Below, one piece after another: positions 8,486-17,343 of a stretch of DNA of 64,000 nt. Source of the DNA: Crystallibacter permensis (lineage in GTDB: Bacteria > Actinomycetota > Actinomycetes > Actinomycetales > Micrococcaceae); the NCBI RefSeq assembly GCF_025960875.1, contig NZ_JAODLR010000010.1, positions 1 to 64,000 of the forward strand, in the 5' to 3' direction. The notes under the pieces were generated by a model, which saw only the letters and a list, made by a program, of their open reading frames with translations, searched no databases and had not been told where the DNA came from. How positions within the stretch are numbered: the first letter of the stretch is position 1; each line of letters opens with the position of its first letter. Made by a program: the position numbers and the translations under genes.

Positions 8486-9394
8486 CTAGGCGAGCAGTTC
8501 GGCGACGTCGGCCGCGCCGGTGACGAGCACGGCGCTGCCCTCTTTCAGCAGCCGGTGGCAGCCTGCCGAATTGGAACTGTGAACGCTGCCCGGCACAGCC
8601 CCAACACGGCGGCCCAGGTTTTCTGCGTGGTGTGCGGTGTTCAGGGCGCCGGAGCGCCAGCGCGCCTCCACCACGACGGTCACGCCCGCGAGTGCGGCGA
8701 TGAGGCGGTTACGCATCAGGAACCGGTACCGGGTCGGCGCGGATCCCGGCGGCAGTTCCGAGAGCGTCAATCCCGTCTCGCGGATGGCTGCGGCAAGGTC
8801 GGCGTTCCCCGCCGGATAGTCGCGGTCCAGCCCACCGGCCAGAACGGCGATGGTAGACGGGCCTGTGCCTTGGTGTCCGGCCAGTGCCGAGCGGTGCCCT
8901 TGCGCGTCGATTCCGTAGCCGAGGCCGGCGATGACACAGATCCCCCGCTGGGCCAGCCCGTGGGCCATTTCCCCTGCCACGGCTGCCCCATAGGCGGTGC
9001 TGTCGCGGGAACCGATCACGGCGGCGCACTGCGCCGGGACGGGGACCCCGTCGGTGATGTTTCCCCGGTACCAAAGCCCGAGCGGCGGGGCCGTGAGGTC
9101 GTTCAAGCCGGCGGGCCACTGTGGGTCGTCCGGGGTCAGGAATCCGCCGCCGAGACGTTCGATGGCGGCAAGGTCCGCGTTAGCGTCCAGCTCCCGGATG
9201 CGCGGCGCCCACCGGTCTAGGGCGGCGGCCAGCTCCTCCGCGGTCACGTCCCCGAACGGGTAGGCCGGGCGCGCGCCGATCGCAATTCCCAACGCAGCAG
9301 GGGCGCCGTGCTTGGCGACCAGGGCAAGGCCCACGGTGTCGCCGGGTTCGAACAGGCGGGTCAATGCGGCGCGTGCTGTGCGGTCATCATTCAT
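8486..9394 (-). CDS. dprA: DprA-like DNA processing protein
   Basis: A 302-residue protein with the DprA Rossmann core. AAVIGSRDSTAYG near residue 128, the GLGYGIDAQGHRSAL segment and the SELPPG and RFLMRNRLIAAL motifs are typical of DprA/Smf, which loads RecA on incoming single-stranded DNA. It lacks the C-terminal winged-helix extension found in many chromosomal DprA proteins. The start at ATG 9394 follows AAAGGACGAAGATC; the frame upstream of it is the duplicated leader. On a conjugative plasmid it could protect or process the entering strand, but that is inference. The last residues (DVAELLA) look like a natural end. Confidence 0.88.
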   Translation of the reverse strand: MNDDRTARAALTRLFEPGDTVGLALVAKHGAPAALGIAIGARPAYPFGDVTAEELAAALDRWAPRIRELDANADLAAIERLGGGFLTPDDPQWPAGLNDLTAPPLGLWYRGNITDGVPVPAQCAAVIGSRDSTAYGAAVAGEMAHGLAQRGICVIAGLGYGIDAQGHRSALAGHQGTGPSTIAVLAGGLDRDYPAGNADLAAAIRETGLTLSELPPGSAPTRYRFLMRNRLIAALAGVTVVVEARWRSGALNTAHHAENLGRRVGAVPGSVHSSNSAGCHRLLKEGSAVLVTGAADVAELLA

Positions 9395-9439
9395 GATCTT
9401 CGTCCTTTGCAGAAGTATTGGCGGGCGGGGCGGCTGATG

Positions 9440-9765
9440 GTGACCGGCCAGCTTCCCCTTCTCCCCCGTTGTTTTTTGGCTGCTGGCGGAGCTTGCGGAG
9501 CTGTGCCCGTCGGAGTCACTGCTCAACCCCGCCAGGGGCAAGGGAACGGGGAATTTCGGGAGGAAAAAAGCGAAGCGCCGGACGAAAATCCCCGGGTCCG
9601 CAGCCGGACGGAGTCCGGTTGACGGTGCGGAGCGGGCACGTAGAATCCGAAGGACAGCAGCAAAAAAACGTCGCAGACAAAACCAGGGCCGGGCACGGCG
9701 GAGCACTGTGACAACGGGCTTGGTCCTTCACAGCCGGCCGCGCCAGCGGACGATCCGCTTCCCTG
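9440..9765 (-). repeat. Duplicated leader, copy 2 (upstream of dprA)
   Basis: About 326 bases nearly identical to 7954-8276 and placed at the same distance from the start codon. Differences are scattered single bases plus a more divergent patch near 9680-9725. The conserved part spans both presumed promoter and untranslated leader, and the shared hairpins are kept. Confidence 0.85.
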
Positions 9766-9847
9766 GCCAAAAGGCAGCAGCGATAAAGTCTGGAGCCGAC
9801 TGCACGCAGCCTTCCGAATTGTCACTGCGGGATGGGAGGATTCGGGC

Positions 9848-10117
9848 ATGAATGAACTGGTTGCGGGACCGTATGATTCAGAACCAACCCAGGAAATAAG
9901 GGCTGCAGCGGCTCGGCACGGCGGGGACAGCGTCGCCGCCGCGAATGCCCGCTGGCGTGAAGCCCTTGACGGCCTACCCCTCGGCGAATACGACCAGCGA
10001 ATTGTGGACTGGGCTGCGCGGGCGATGGACCAGAGCACGTTGTGGGTATTTGCGGACCTTCTTGGTCGTGCCCGCCAATCTGGAAATCAGCCGTCAAGTA
10101 ACGACATTGCCGACTGA
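9848..10117 (+). CDS. Hypothetical protein (89 aa)
   Basis: A small acidic/mixed protein starting MNELVAGPYDSEPTQE, with GGGAGGA well placed ahead of ATG 9848. It is probably all helical (residues 15-75). It begins about 80 bases beyond leader copy 2, divergent from dprA, and is followed after 10 bases by another small gene, so the pair is likely an operon. No family is recognised. Confidence 0.7.
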   Translation: MNELVAGPYDSEPTQEIRAAAARHGGDSVAAANARWREALDGLPLGEYDQRIVDWAARAMDQSTLWVFADLLGRARQSGNQPSSNDIAD

Positions 10118-10127
10118 AGGAAAATCG

Positions 10128-10316
10128 ATGAGCCAGCTACCAACCTTGGAAGACATGAGACGCCACGCCTTCGCACTGCTTGGTGACGCCGAAGACTGGT
10201 TGCGCTCGGACTGGAGGGAAGGAACCGGCCCGACGAGGGAGCAGGCCCAGGCCTCACGGGATACGCGCGAGGCTATCCAAAAGGCAAAGAACGCCCTTGA
10301 CCGGGCAGCCGGATAA
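10128..10316 (+). CDS. Hypothetical protein with a decayed paralogue at 60395
   Basis: A 62-residue protein, MSQLPTLEDMRRHAFALL onward, ending IQKAKNALDRAAG. GAAGGAAAA lies just before ATG 10128. The minus strand at 60395-60597 holds a frameshifted paralogue that keeps DMRRRAFALLGG and the C-terminal ALDRAVD, which supports this frame as a genuine plasmid gene. It is probably helical; the function is unknown. It follows the 9848 gene by 10 bases. Confidence 0.7.
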   Translation: MSQLPTLEDMRRHAFALLGDAEDWLRSDWREGTGPTREQAQASRDTREAIQKAKNALDRAAG

Positions 10317-10603
10317 TGACTGCGGTGCAGTGCCGCTGCTCCAGTTCCTTGGAAATGAAACGCCCACGCCCCGCTGCTCTCCGATTTGGGAACCGGACCA
10401 GATCTGGCCAGTCTCCGCGTCTCGTCAATTGTTTGCAAAACTTCTGGTTCATAGTCCGTTCGGAAACAGCTTTCGAACCGATTTCAGAGCTGAGCGAGGG
10501 ACGATGACCGTCCCGTAAGCTGAACCTGAACCGGGCGGCCCCTGTGACCGCGCTCGACCTCATGATCACCCTGCTGATCTGCTCCACATTGATGCCCGGG
10601 GCA
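10317..10603. other. Intergenic, no gene seen
   Basis: A convergent spacer between the small plus-strand operon and the minus-strand gene at 10604. It contains GGACGATGACCGTCC, an imperfect inverted repeat near 10500, and nothing else that can be supported. Confidence 0.4.
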
Positions 10604-11845
10604 TCAGCCCACGCGTATGCCGTTGTCGGCGAGGAACTCGCGGGAGCGGCCTATCCGGCGGTCGGTGGAGAAGGCGTACCACTGTTCGCCAAGGTTCCCG
10701 TTGTGGACGAGGTCGCGGAACCGGCTGAAGGCACCGTTGCCCTCGATCGCCCGCTCCAACCGCTCCCGGAGGGCCGCATCGTGCTGCCGCTCGGCGAAGG
10801 CCGCCATGTCCCGCCAGCCGTCCCGTGAACCGGTGTGATGGAGCCGGAGCCAGCGCTCCGGCTCCTGCTCCACGTCGATGGCGGCGTCATCTCCGACCAT
10901 CATCGGGTCAGTAGCGCTGGCGTCGTACACCTGCCCGGTGCGCAGATCGAGGTAGCCGCCGGCCGACAGGTCGGGATCCCCTTCCAGCACGGTGCTGAGC
11001 ATGTCCAGGTCTACCCGCACCACCCGGCCGGTCAGCGGCTCGCCGCGCAGACCGGCGAGCAGGTCCTCGGCCAGCAGCCGGTCCCCAGGCCCGCCGCGCC
11101 AAGTCAGCCGGTTGATGACCGACAGTGCCACCGGTTCGGCCTCCCGTCGTCGGTGCTCCAGCGCCATCGGCATGCCGGCCCCCACCTGCTGCAGAGCGTC
11201 ATCGATGTCGCGTCCCGTCACGGCCGCGAGGAAGCGGGCGGCATCTGCTGCCGCGATGGCTGCACGCAGTTCGGACAAGTCGGGCCCCGGCACCTGTACC
11301 CGTCCGGGCCATGAGTGAAATTGCATCGGGTGCGGCCTGCTCGGTTTCCTCGGCGCCCGGCTCTCACCGTCGTCGGCAGCCCATCCGCGCCCGTACTGGT
11401 CCGGGATGCTGCCCCAGCCCCAGTACGGCAGCGGGCCATCAGGACGGATACCCAAAACCTCCAACGGGTCGACCTTCATCTCTCCGACTACGCACCGGTG
11501 CATCCAGGAGTCACCGAGATCGAACGTGAACTGAAACTCAGCCCCCGGCTCCAGCGTCCGGGCAACCTTGGCAACGGCGAGGTCGATCGGTACGATGATC
11601 GGCCCGCCGATCGATCCGGCCATCTCGGCTCCCGTCTCTTCGTCGGTGATTACCCGGCCGTCAGCCAGGGTGAACACTGAGAGATGCGAGCGGTCCCAGC
11701 GGGCGAAGGCATCGTTGATGGCGTTCGCAAGATCCATGAATGTGTGCGACGGTCCAACCGCGAAGATACGCCCCGGCCACGGCCACAGCTCCTCGCCACG
11801 ACCGCCGAGCAGTTCCACCGTCAGAGACAACCAGGTTCGTGCCAT
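10604..11845 (-). CDS. pRiA4b ORF-3-like protein with UPF0158-like C-terminus
   Basis: A 413-residue two-part protein. The N-terminal 200 residues match the plasmid pRiA4b ORF-3 fold: TWLSLTVELLGG at the start, HTFMDLANAINDAFARWD, and FQFTFDLGDSWMHRCVV. The C-terminal 140 residues have the pattern of UPF0158 proteins (YLDLRTGQVYD, FSRFRDLVHN, WYAFSTDR). The start at ATG 11845 is chosen because the fold begins immediately after it; the frame is open further upstream and the Shine-Dalgarno is poor. Proteins of this type are widespread on actinobacterial plasmids and near transposons; no biochemical function is known. Confidence 0.8.
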   Translation of the reverse strand: MARTWLSLTVELLGGRGEELWPWPGRIFAVGPSHTFMDLANAINDAFARWDRSHLSVFTLADGRVITDEETGAEMAGSIGGPIIVPIDLAVAKVARTLEPGAEFQFTFDLGDSWMHRCVVGEMKVDPLEVLGIRPDGPLPYWGWGSIPDQYGRGWAADDGESRAPRKPSRPHPMQFHSWPGRVQVPGPDLSELRAAIAAADAARFLAAVTGRDIDDALQQVGAGMPMALEHRRREAEPVALSVINRLTWRGGPGDRLLAEDLLAGLRGEPLTGRVVRVDLDMLSTVLEGDPDLSAGGYLDLRTGQVYDASATDPMMVGDDAAIDVEQEPERWLRLHHTGSRDGWRDMAAFAERQHDAALRERLERAIEGNGAFSRFRDLVHNGNLGEQWYAFSTDRRIGRSREFLADNGIRVG

Positions 11846-12029
11846 ACCTTCAAGGATGGCACGCGCCGCGAGCGGTGCCGCAGCCGCGCAGGGTCCCGGG
11901 ACGGATCTCGCAAGAGGGTCCTCCACCGCGACACTCGATGGCCACTCCCCCGCCGCCAAAAATCCTATACAGTTGCTGACTTCTTCGATTCGCGTATACC
12001 CCGCCCGCAAAGCTGTCCCTCATTGGCCG

Positions 12030-12048
12030 CTCAACCGCTACAGTTGAG
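12030..12048. promoter_or_regulatory. Inverted repeat ahead of resolvase (possible res subsite)
   Basis: CTCAAC and GTTGAG flank the 7-base spacer CGCTACA four bases before the resolvase ATG. CTATACAG and GTATAC elements lie 30-60 bases further upstream. Serine resolvases usually bind such sites just ahead of their own gene, so this could be the res site or an operator. Confidence 0.4.
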
Positions 12049-12051
12049 TCC

Positions 12052-12629
12052 ATGCCAGCACACGTCGTCGGTTACGCCGAGTTTCAACAAACGAACAGGA
12101 CCTGACCGCGCAACGGAACGGACTCGCCGCTCTCGGAGTCCCCGAAGACAAGATCTACGTCGATCACGGATTGACAGGCAGGAACAGGGACCGGCCCGGC
12201 CTGCGCGAAGCCCTCGCCGCCGTCCGCGACGGCGACACCCTGGTCATCACCAAACTCGACCGGCTCGCCCGTTCCCTGCCCGATGCCCGCGACATCGTCG
12301 AAGAACTGACCAAGAAAAAAGTGAAGCTAAGCATCGGCGGATCCGTACACGACCCCACCGACCCCGTCGGACGGCTGCTCTTCAACGTCCTGGCCATGGT
12401 CGCCGAATTCGAATCCGACCTCATCCGCGCCCGAACCCGCGAAGGCATGCAGGTCGCCAAAGCCAAAGGCCGGCTCCGCGGCAAACAACCCAAACTCTCC
12501 AAGAGCCAGGAAGCCCACCTCGTCTCCCTATACAAGGGAGGAAACCACACCACCACCGAGATCGCCGAACTGTTCAAGGTCGCCCGCAGTACCGTTTACC
12601 GTGTCGTACAACGGACGGTAGAAGGTTAA
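12052..12629 (+). pseudogene. Serine resolvase with one-base frameshift
   Basis: A Tn3-type resolvase/invertase of about 192 residues if repaired. From ATG 12052 the frame reads MPAHVVGYA and then stops early. Inserting one C after GCC near 12079 restores ARVSTNEQDLTAQ, including the catalytic serine, and joins the downstream frame (LDRLARSLPDARDIVEEL, then an HTH at the end). The missing base is in a CCC run, so it could be a sequencing error or a real mutation. As read, the catalytic N-terminus is out of frame and the product would be inactive unless ribosomes slip. The IS element starts 38 bases after the stop codon. Confidence 0.85.
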
Positions 12630-12667
12630 GTTTCGCAGGCACCGCTTCATCGCGGACGGCAGTTAGT

Positions 12668-14636
12668 CCGAAGTTACGTTTTTCTGAGACGCCGGAATCC
12701 CTGTGTTTGCGGGGGTCCCGGCGTTTTTGATGGGTGGTTTTCTGGCTACTTGGTCCAGGTGTTGAGGTGCTGGTCGATCAGTTCTTGGGCTTGGCGTTGG
12801 ACGGGGGTCGGCAGCGCGGTCAGCTCGAACGTGGCGGCGGTGCCGGCCGCGCGCAGCGTGTTGCGGGTCCGGGTGGCCAGGTGTGTCAGCAGGGCGCGGA
12901 AGCTGTAGGCCGGGGTGCCGTCGGCGAGGGTGCGGGTGGAGGCCTTCTGCCCGGCTTCGGGTGAGCGGACGGCGGCGGTGACCGGGTTCTCCGGGGTGGG
13001 CTTGTTGTCGTCGGTGTAGGTCAGCGCCGCCCAGGCCTGGCGCAGGTGCCAGGTCAGGTGTCCGGCGAGCATGCAGAGGAAGACGTGGGCGCGGGTGCGG
13101 TCCTCGGTGCGGTGGTGGATCGGGCGGATGAGCAGGTCCACGGATTTCAGCGATTTGAAGATCTTCTCCACGTTGGCCAGGGATTTGTAGGTACGCACTG
13201 TTTCGGCCGCGTCCATCGTGGCGGCGGGCACCGAGGTGCGGATGACGTAGATGCCGTCCAGTGCCGCTTCGGCATCAATCTGTTCGGTCCGGCGCTTGTA
13301 GGTCAGTTTGGTGTCGTTGATGGTGACATCGAAGTGTTTGGCCATCTTGTACTTGTCGATGATTTTGCCGGTCCGGATGCCGATCTTCGCGGCTCCGGCC
13401 AGCCGCCCGGCGGTCACCGCCGCGGCGACGGTGTCGAGTTCGGCCTCGGTGGCGGTGAGCAGTTCGCCGCGTTTGCGGGCGCGTTCGGCGGCCAGAGCGG
13501 GGTTGCGGCAGGCGATCAGGCGCTCATTGGGGTAGTCGGGGTGGCTGATTTCGGCCAGGTCCTGCTGATCGAACAGGCTCATCTGCAGGGGCCCGTCGTC
13601 GGCGGCCAGCGCGGCGATGGCCGGGGCGCGCAGGCAGGTCACCCAGTCCAGCCCGCCGGTTTCCTTCAGCTGCCGGATGCGGGCGGCGGTGATCATGCCG
13701 CGGTCCCCGACCATGACCATCTCCTCCACGCCGGCGAGGTCCTTGATCTCGCCGGCGATGGCTGTGAACGCGGCCGGATCCGCGGTGTTGCCGGGGAACA
13801 CGCGCACGGCGACCGGGACGCCGTGGCGGTTGGCGAGCATGCCGTACTCGATCTGCTCGACGCCTTTCTTCCGGTCCCGGGAGTAGCCGCGCGCGGCCAG
13901 CGGGTTGTGGTGCCCGGTCACCCAGGACGAGGACAGATCGAACAACGCCAGCTTCTCCGGGTTCGATTCCGGGCCGAGGTACCGGCCGGCGAGCTGTTTC
14001 TCGATCCGCGGCTGGCGGGCGAGCAGCCAGTCCATCGCCGTATACGCCTCGTCCGTGGATACCGGGCCCAGGTCCGCGGCCAGGGTGGTGTCTTCGAACC
14101 AGCGCAGCGACGCCAATTTCGAGGCAGGCGCGCAGACCCGGGCGGTGATCAGGGCCATCGCGATGTCGCGTTCCCGGCAGGCCGGACCGAGCAGCTTCTC
14201 GAACCCCAGCCCGCGGGCCATCCGCGCCACGGCGTCGACGTGCCCGGCCGGCAGCGACCGGGTTACTTCCAGGCCGGCGGTGGCCTCGACCAGAGTCTTG
14301 CCGGCCAGCGAGGCACGCAGGTCCTCGACCGCCTGCTCCGGCAGCGCCGCGAGGTTCGCCAGCGTCTCGTGTTTGACCTTGCCGCCGTCGCGGTATGAGC
14401 GGCGCAGCAGCACCGATTCGTACTCGACGGTTTCCCCGGCCTTGTTCACCCGCCGCGACTTCGTCCGGGCTACGTGCACTGCCTGCTGCGTCTTCGCCAT
14501 GCCATGATCCTACTCCCGGACCTGACGCAACGACGATACGACACACCATAATTTAGTGGCTACAAATTGTGATACAAAAGAGGGCTGATCGCCCGGAACC
14601 ACAAGGAACCAGAGCGATCAGCCCACGTAACTTCGG
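12668..14636 (-). mobile_element. IS1634-like insertion sequence (1969 bp)
   Basis: The ends CCGAAGTTACGT (12668-12679) and ACGTAACTTCGG (14625-14636) are perfect 12-base inverted repeats, flanked by the 6-base direct repeat GTTAGT (12662-12667 and 14637-14642). It has one transposase gene. A terminator-like hairpin (ACGCCGG...CCGGCGT plus TTTTT) lies inside the left end, and a hairpin GGGCTGATCG/CGATCAGCCC lies inside the right end. Intact ends and a perfect target duplication suggest recent insertion, here between two convergent genes. Confidence 0.92.
12746..14500 (-). CDS. IS1634-family transposase
   Basis: A 584-residue DDE transposase of the IS1634 group (IS4 superfamily). Typical segments are the N-terminal VLLRRSYRDGGKVKHETLAN, the DLSSSWVTG and KKGVEQIEYGMLANRHGVPV region around the first catalytic acid, MVGDRGMI carrying the second, and YKSLANVEKIFKSLKS near the glutamate. 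The start at ATG 14500 is followed by a typical MAKTQQ... N-terminus. The gene fills the IS between its inverted repeats and appears intact, so the element may be active. No frameshift is seen. Confidence 0.92.
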   Translation of the reverse strand: MAKTQQAVHVARTKSRRVNKAGETVEYESVLLRRSYRDGGKVKHETLANLAALPEQAVEDLRASLAGKTLVEATAGLEVTRSLPAGHVDAVARMARGLGFEKLLGPACRERDIAMALITARVCAPASKLASLRWFEDTTLAADLGPVSTDEAYTAMDWLLARQPRIEKQLAGRYLGPESNPEKLALFDLSSSWVTGHHNPLAARGYSRDRKKGVEQIEYGMLANRHGVPVAVRVFPGNTADPAAFTAIAGEIKDLAGVEEMVMVGDRGMITAARIRQLKETGGLDWVTCLRAPAIAALAADDGPLQMSLFDQQDLAEISHPDYPNERLIACRNPALAAERARKRGELLTATEAELDTVAAAVTAGRLAGAAKIGIRTGKIIDKYKMAKHFDVTINDTKLTYKRRTEQIDAEAALDGIYVIRTSVPAATMDAAETVRTYKSLANVEKIFKSLKSVDLLIRPIHHRTEDRTRAHVFLCMLAGHLTWHLRQAWAALTYTDDNKPTPENPVTAAVRSPEAGQKASTRTLADGTPAYSFRALLTHLATRTRNTLRAAGTAATFELTALPTPVQRQAQELIDQHLNTWTK

Positions 14637-14637
14637 G

Positions 14638-15765
14638 TTAGTCGGGCTTGCGCAGATAGTGGAGAAAGTTCCGGCCTCCAGGAACAGGGGTCAAAACCCA
14701 TTTCGTAAGGGTATCTGCAACATGTTTTAGGCTCGTGTCGACTACTGCCGCCAATGTGGCCTGATCGTGCCCGGTATACGCGTAGATCACTGATCCGAGG
14801 TCATTTTCCATAAGTTGATCACTAACGTCGCCAAATCCTAAATGGACGAGCCCATTCCTCAGCCGCCGATAGTGCGGCGCAAGGATCTCGAGGGGATGCT
14901 CTGCGACTTCGAGCGCCTGAGCTATGTTGTGTCGGGCGATTTCTCCGAGGACATATTGCGAATTTATTAGGGAATCAAGAGACTTAGCGGATTGGTAGAG
15001 CACGATAAACCGGTGCTTTAGCGCGGCGAACTCGCATGCGGTGCAACACTGGGAACGAGCGAACCGTTCTGTTACCACGCAAGTTCCTTGGATAGTCATA
15101 AGGGCCGCTGCCAACGAAGGCTCAAGTTCTCCCGCGAACATTCGAGGGAAGCATTGACGAGACTTTCCGTCCCACCATGTCACATCCGAATTCTCGGTAA
15201 AGCCTCGATGATGCTGATCCAGTTCCGTCGTACCGACCAATTGGGCCGTCACATTGCCGATGCCTCTCGCCAGCCGATGGATTCGCGGCCCTATGCCATC
15301 GAGAGAGACGACATGGTCGGGACTCAGTCCGGCGAGGAAGGGTCCGCCGACGTTTGTGACAATGGGGACGTTGTCCGAAAAAGCAACAGCCAGATCGTTC
15401 CGCAGAAAGTCGAATATTCGGCCGCGCCGATCCGGGGGAAAGAAAGCCCCGTGATTTGCGTCGATCTGAGCTTGGAAGTGCCCAACTACACCGTGTACGA
15501 GCCGCCGGTTATCCTCGAAAAATTTTCCGCTCATCCGTGCAGCGACCGCAATCTCCTCATCCCATTCCACGTGGAGATCCCATTGAGCGGCCTGCGCAGA
15601 ATACTTCTTAGTTTCGTAGGCAACCATGGATCCGTATTGCAGGAACGGCCACACTTGGGCGTTCCCCTCGCTTCCTAAGATCGCGGAAGCAACATAAGTC
15701 AGATCCGCCTTGGCGAGGGAAAACGCGATGTGTTCATAAGACTCGAATGCTCGCTCAAACCCCAA
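14638..15765 (-). CDS. Unknown protein with HEPN-like Rx4H motif
   Basis: A 375-residue protein of unrecognised family. Residues 290-310 read LAPHYRRLRNGLVHLGF, in which RNGLVH fits the Rx4H motif of HEPN ribonucleases, set in a helical region with SAKSLDSLINSQYVL before it. Two cysteines (QCCTACEF) lie near residue 235. The stop codon TAA falls inside the 6-base target duplication of the neighbouring IS, so the insertion just missed the coding region. It is the first gene of a visibly more AT-rich island that ends with a restriction-like pair. A role in phage or stress response is possible from context only. Confidence 0.7.
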   Translation of the reverse strand: MGFERAFESYEHIAFSLAKADLTYVASAILGSEGNAQVWPFLQYGSMVAYETKKYSAQAAQWDLHVEWDEEIAVAARMSGKFFEDNRRLVHGVVGHFQAQIDANHGAFFPPDRRGRIFDFLRNDLAVAFSDNVPIVTNVGGPFLAGLSPDHVVSLDGIGPRIHRLARGIGNVTAQLVGTTELDQHHRGFTENSDVTWWDGKSRQCFPRMFAGELEPSLAAALMTIQGTCVVTERFARSQCCTACEFAALKHRFIVLYQSAKSLDSLINSQYVLGEIARHNIAQALEVAEHPLEILAPHYRRLRNGLVHLGFGDVSDQLMENDLGSVIYAYTGHDQATLAAVVDTSLKHVADTLTKWVLTPVPGGRNFLHYLRKPD

Positions 15766-15901
15766 GTGGTCTCCTACAAAAACTCATTCATCACCCCCAG
15801 GCATCGAGGCACCAGCGAACAACTGACCGGATACAGACAGCAAAGCCCGATAAGTGGAGTTACGGATTAGCTTGGAAGCTAATCCTGACATCGCAGACGG
15901 A

Positions 15902-16204
15902 CTACGCTTGAATCACCCGGTATGGCGGGTTCTCGACTTGATAACGGTGGAGTTCCTTGAAGCCTTCTTCAGCGACGCAATCGCTTAGTTCCTCATATAG
16001 CTGGGCCGTCTCCTCGTAGCCCATCGCTAGGAGATCATTGCGCAGAGCTTCCTTCGTCACGTACGAGACGCTGATCCCTGTCCGATCACGTAATTTTTCA
16101 GCAATCCGAACAGGACGTTGTCGATCGTCAGGAAAGAGCCCCGGACTATGGAAACAGCCGAAGATCGCCTCCGTGAACCATTCACCCATGGTCATATCCA
16201 GCAT
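15902..16204 (-). CDS. Hypothetical protein (100 aa)
   Basis: A 100-residue soluble protein, MLDMTMGEWFTEAIFG onward, ending NPPYRVIQA. It contains an acidic helical stretch (YEETAQLYEELSDCVAEEGF). It lies in the AT-richer island, in the same direction as the gene at 14638 and about 140 bases upstream of it. Codon use resembles the neighbours. No family or function is recognised. Confidence 0.55.
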   Translation of the reverse strand: MLDMTMGEWFTEAIFGCFHSPGLFPDDRQRPVRIAEKLRDRTGISVSYVTKEALRNDLLAMGYEETAQLYEELSDCVAEEGFKELHRYQVENPPYRVIQA

Positions 16205-16332
16205 CTACCTCTACCTTTCGTACACGACACGGAACGTCCGTGACGCTGCTTTTAAGCATCAGCTACTACGACGGGCAATGGGGGATGCCAGAAACGTGTC
16301 GGCTCTTAGCACCCAGCAGACAAAATGGAAGT

Positions 16333-17094
16333 ATGCCCATCCACACCGAACGCGAGGACTTGGAGGCGCTTGGTGAAGCCAAGCTCCTCATCGACCGTCT
16401 GCACGAGGAACTGGCCGAGATACCGTGGCCGCCCCAGGCCGGCAGCGACCTCGCCGAGGACGAGGACAACACTCCGCCGACAGTCCATCCGGGCGCCATG
16501 GCACACCTGATGATCAGAAAAGCGGCAGAATGCCTCGTTGGCGCCTTTCACTTGTGCCATCCCGATAACGCCTCGGGCGTATCACCCGTTGAAGTCCTGC
16601 TTCGTACGGCGCTCATCGGCTCCTGCCGGACAGCGTTCCTACTTTCCCCTGATATTGCAGAGGAAAGATGGGAGAACGCACTAATCCTCGCCCGAGTTGA
16701 CGCACATAGCGCATCCCAAGCCTGGCGTGTCCTTGGCGATTTTGAACTGACAATTCAACATGCAAGCCATGCACGGACGCGAGTGCAGGAAATCGCTGAT
16801 GGACTTCCTTACGGCGATCGACCGGGCGAGGCAGGCCTGATCAACCGCATGATCGAAGCCGTATTGTGGCGCCTTCCAGATCAAACCGACGCGCCCCTGC
16901 TGCGCGAACGCCTTCTTTTCATGTGGCATGGCTACAGTGGTGTCGCTCATGCAAATGCCTGGCAAACGATGCTGGGCCATGTTGCAGTTCCCGGAGCTTT
17001 GTCTACAACTGGATCCCTGGTCGATCACCTAGCAACTCTGGCCAATGCTGCAAGCTTCGGCGTGAAGATCTTAGGGCAACGGTCTCGGTCATAA
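16333..17094 (+). CDS. Hypothetical helical protein
   Basis: A 253-residue, mostly helical protein from ATG 16333 (MPIHTEREDLEALGEAKLLI); the frame is open a further 90 bases upstream, where another start is possible. The centre (residues 55-130) carries MIRKAAECLVGAFHLC and VEVLLRTALIGSCRTAFLL, and near residue 205 lies MWHGYSGVAHANAW, resembling substrate-binding helices of HEPN-like proteins, but a clean Rx4-6H motif is not seen. The family is unknown. It is divergent from the 15902 gene and inside the defence-like island. Confidence 0.6.
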   Translation: MPIHTEREDLEALGEAKLLIDRLHEELAEIPWPPQAGSDLAEDEDNTPPTVHPGAMAHLMIRKAAECLVGAFHLCHPDNASGVSPVEVLLRTALIGSCRTAFLLSPDIAEERWENALILARVDAHSASQAWRVLGDFELTIQHASHARTRVQEIADGLPYGDRPGEAGLINRMIEAVLWRLPDQTDAPLLRERLLFMWHGYSGVAHANAWQTMLGHVAVPGALSTTGSLVDHLATLANAASFGVKILGQRSRS

Positions 17095-17343
17095 AGTGCT
17101 CACCGCCGCCCTATCAAAGGGTTACGGTTCCGTATTCTAGAAAAATAAATATGAGACAGGTTGGCGAGACATAACGATCCTCGGATTTGATCGTCAGTCT
17201 GGCCAGCCGTCAGGTGGACCGCCTCGTCGTGATAAACGATCCTTTTGTGAGACGGAGGCGGCGTTGCCGGTGAGGTCCCTCATTCCGGCCAAGATCCTGT
17301 CGAAACTCGTCGAGAATGCGCGCCCGCGGCTGTTGGTTAGCCG

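Noticed and set aside
13046-14398. A 450-residue plus-strand open frame across the IS.
   Set aside because: It is antisense to an intact transposase with clear family motifs and has the Gly/Val/Arg bias of shadow frames in high-GC DNA.
16561-16590. CCCGATAACGCC in the 16333 gene as a dif-like half site.
   Set aside because: Only the left arm matches, it is inside a coding region, and no right arm follows at the proper distance.
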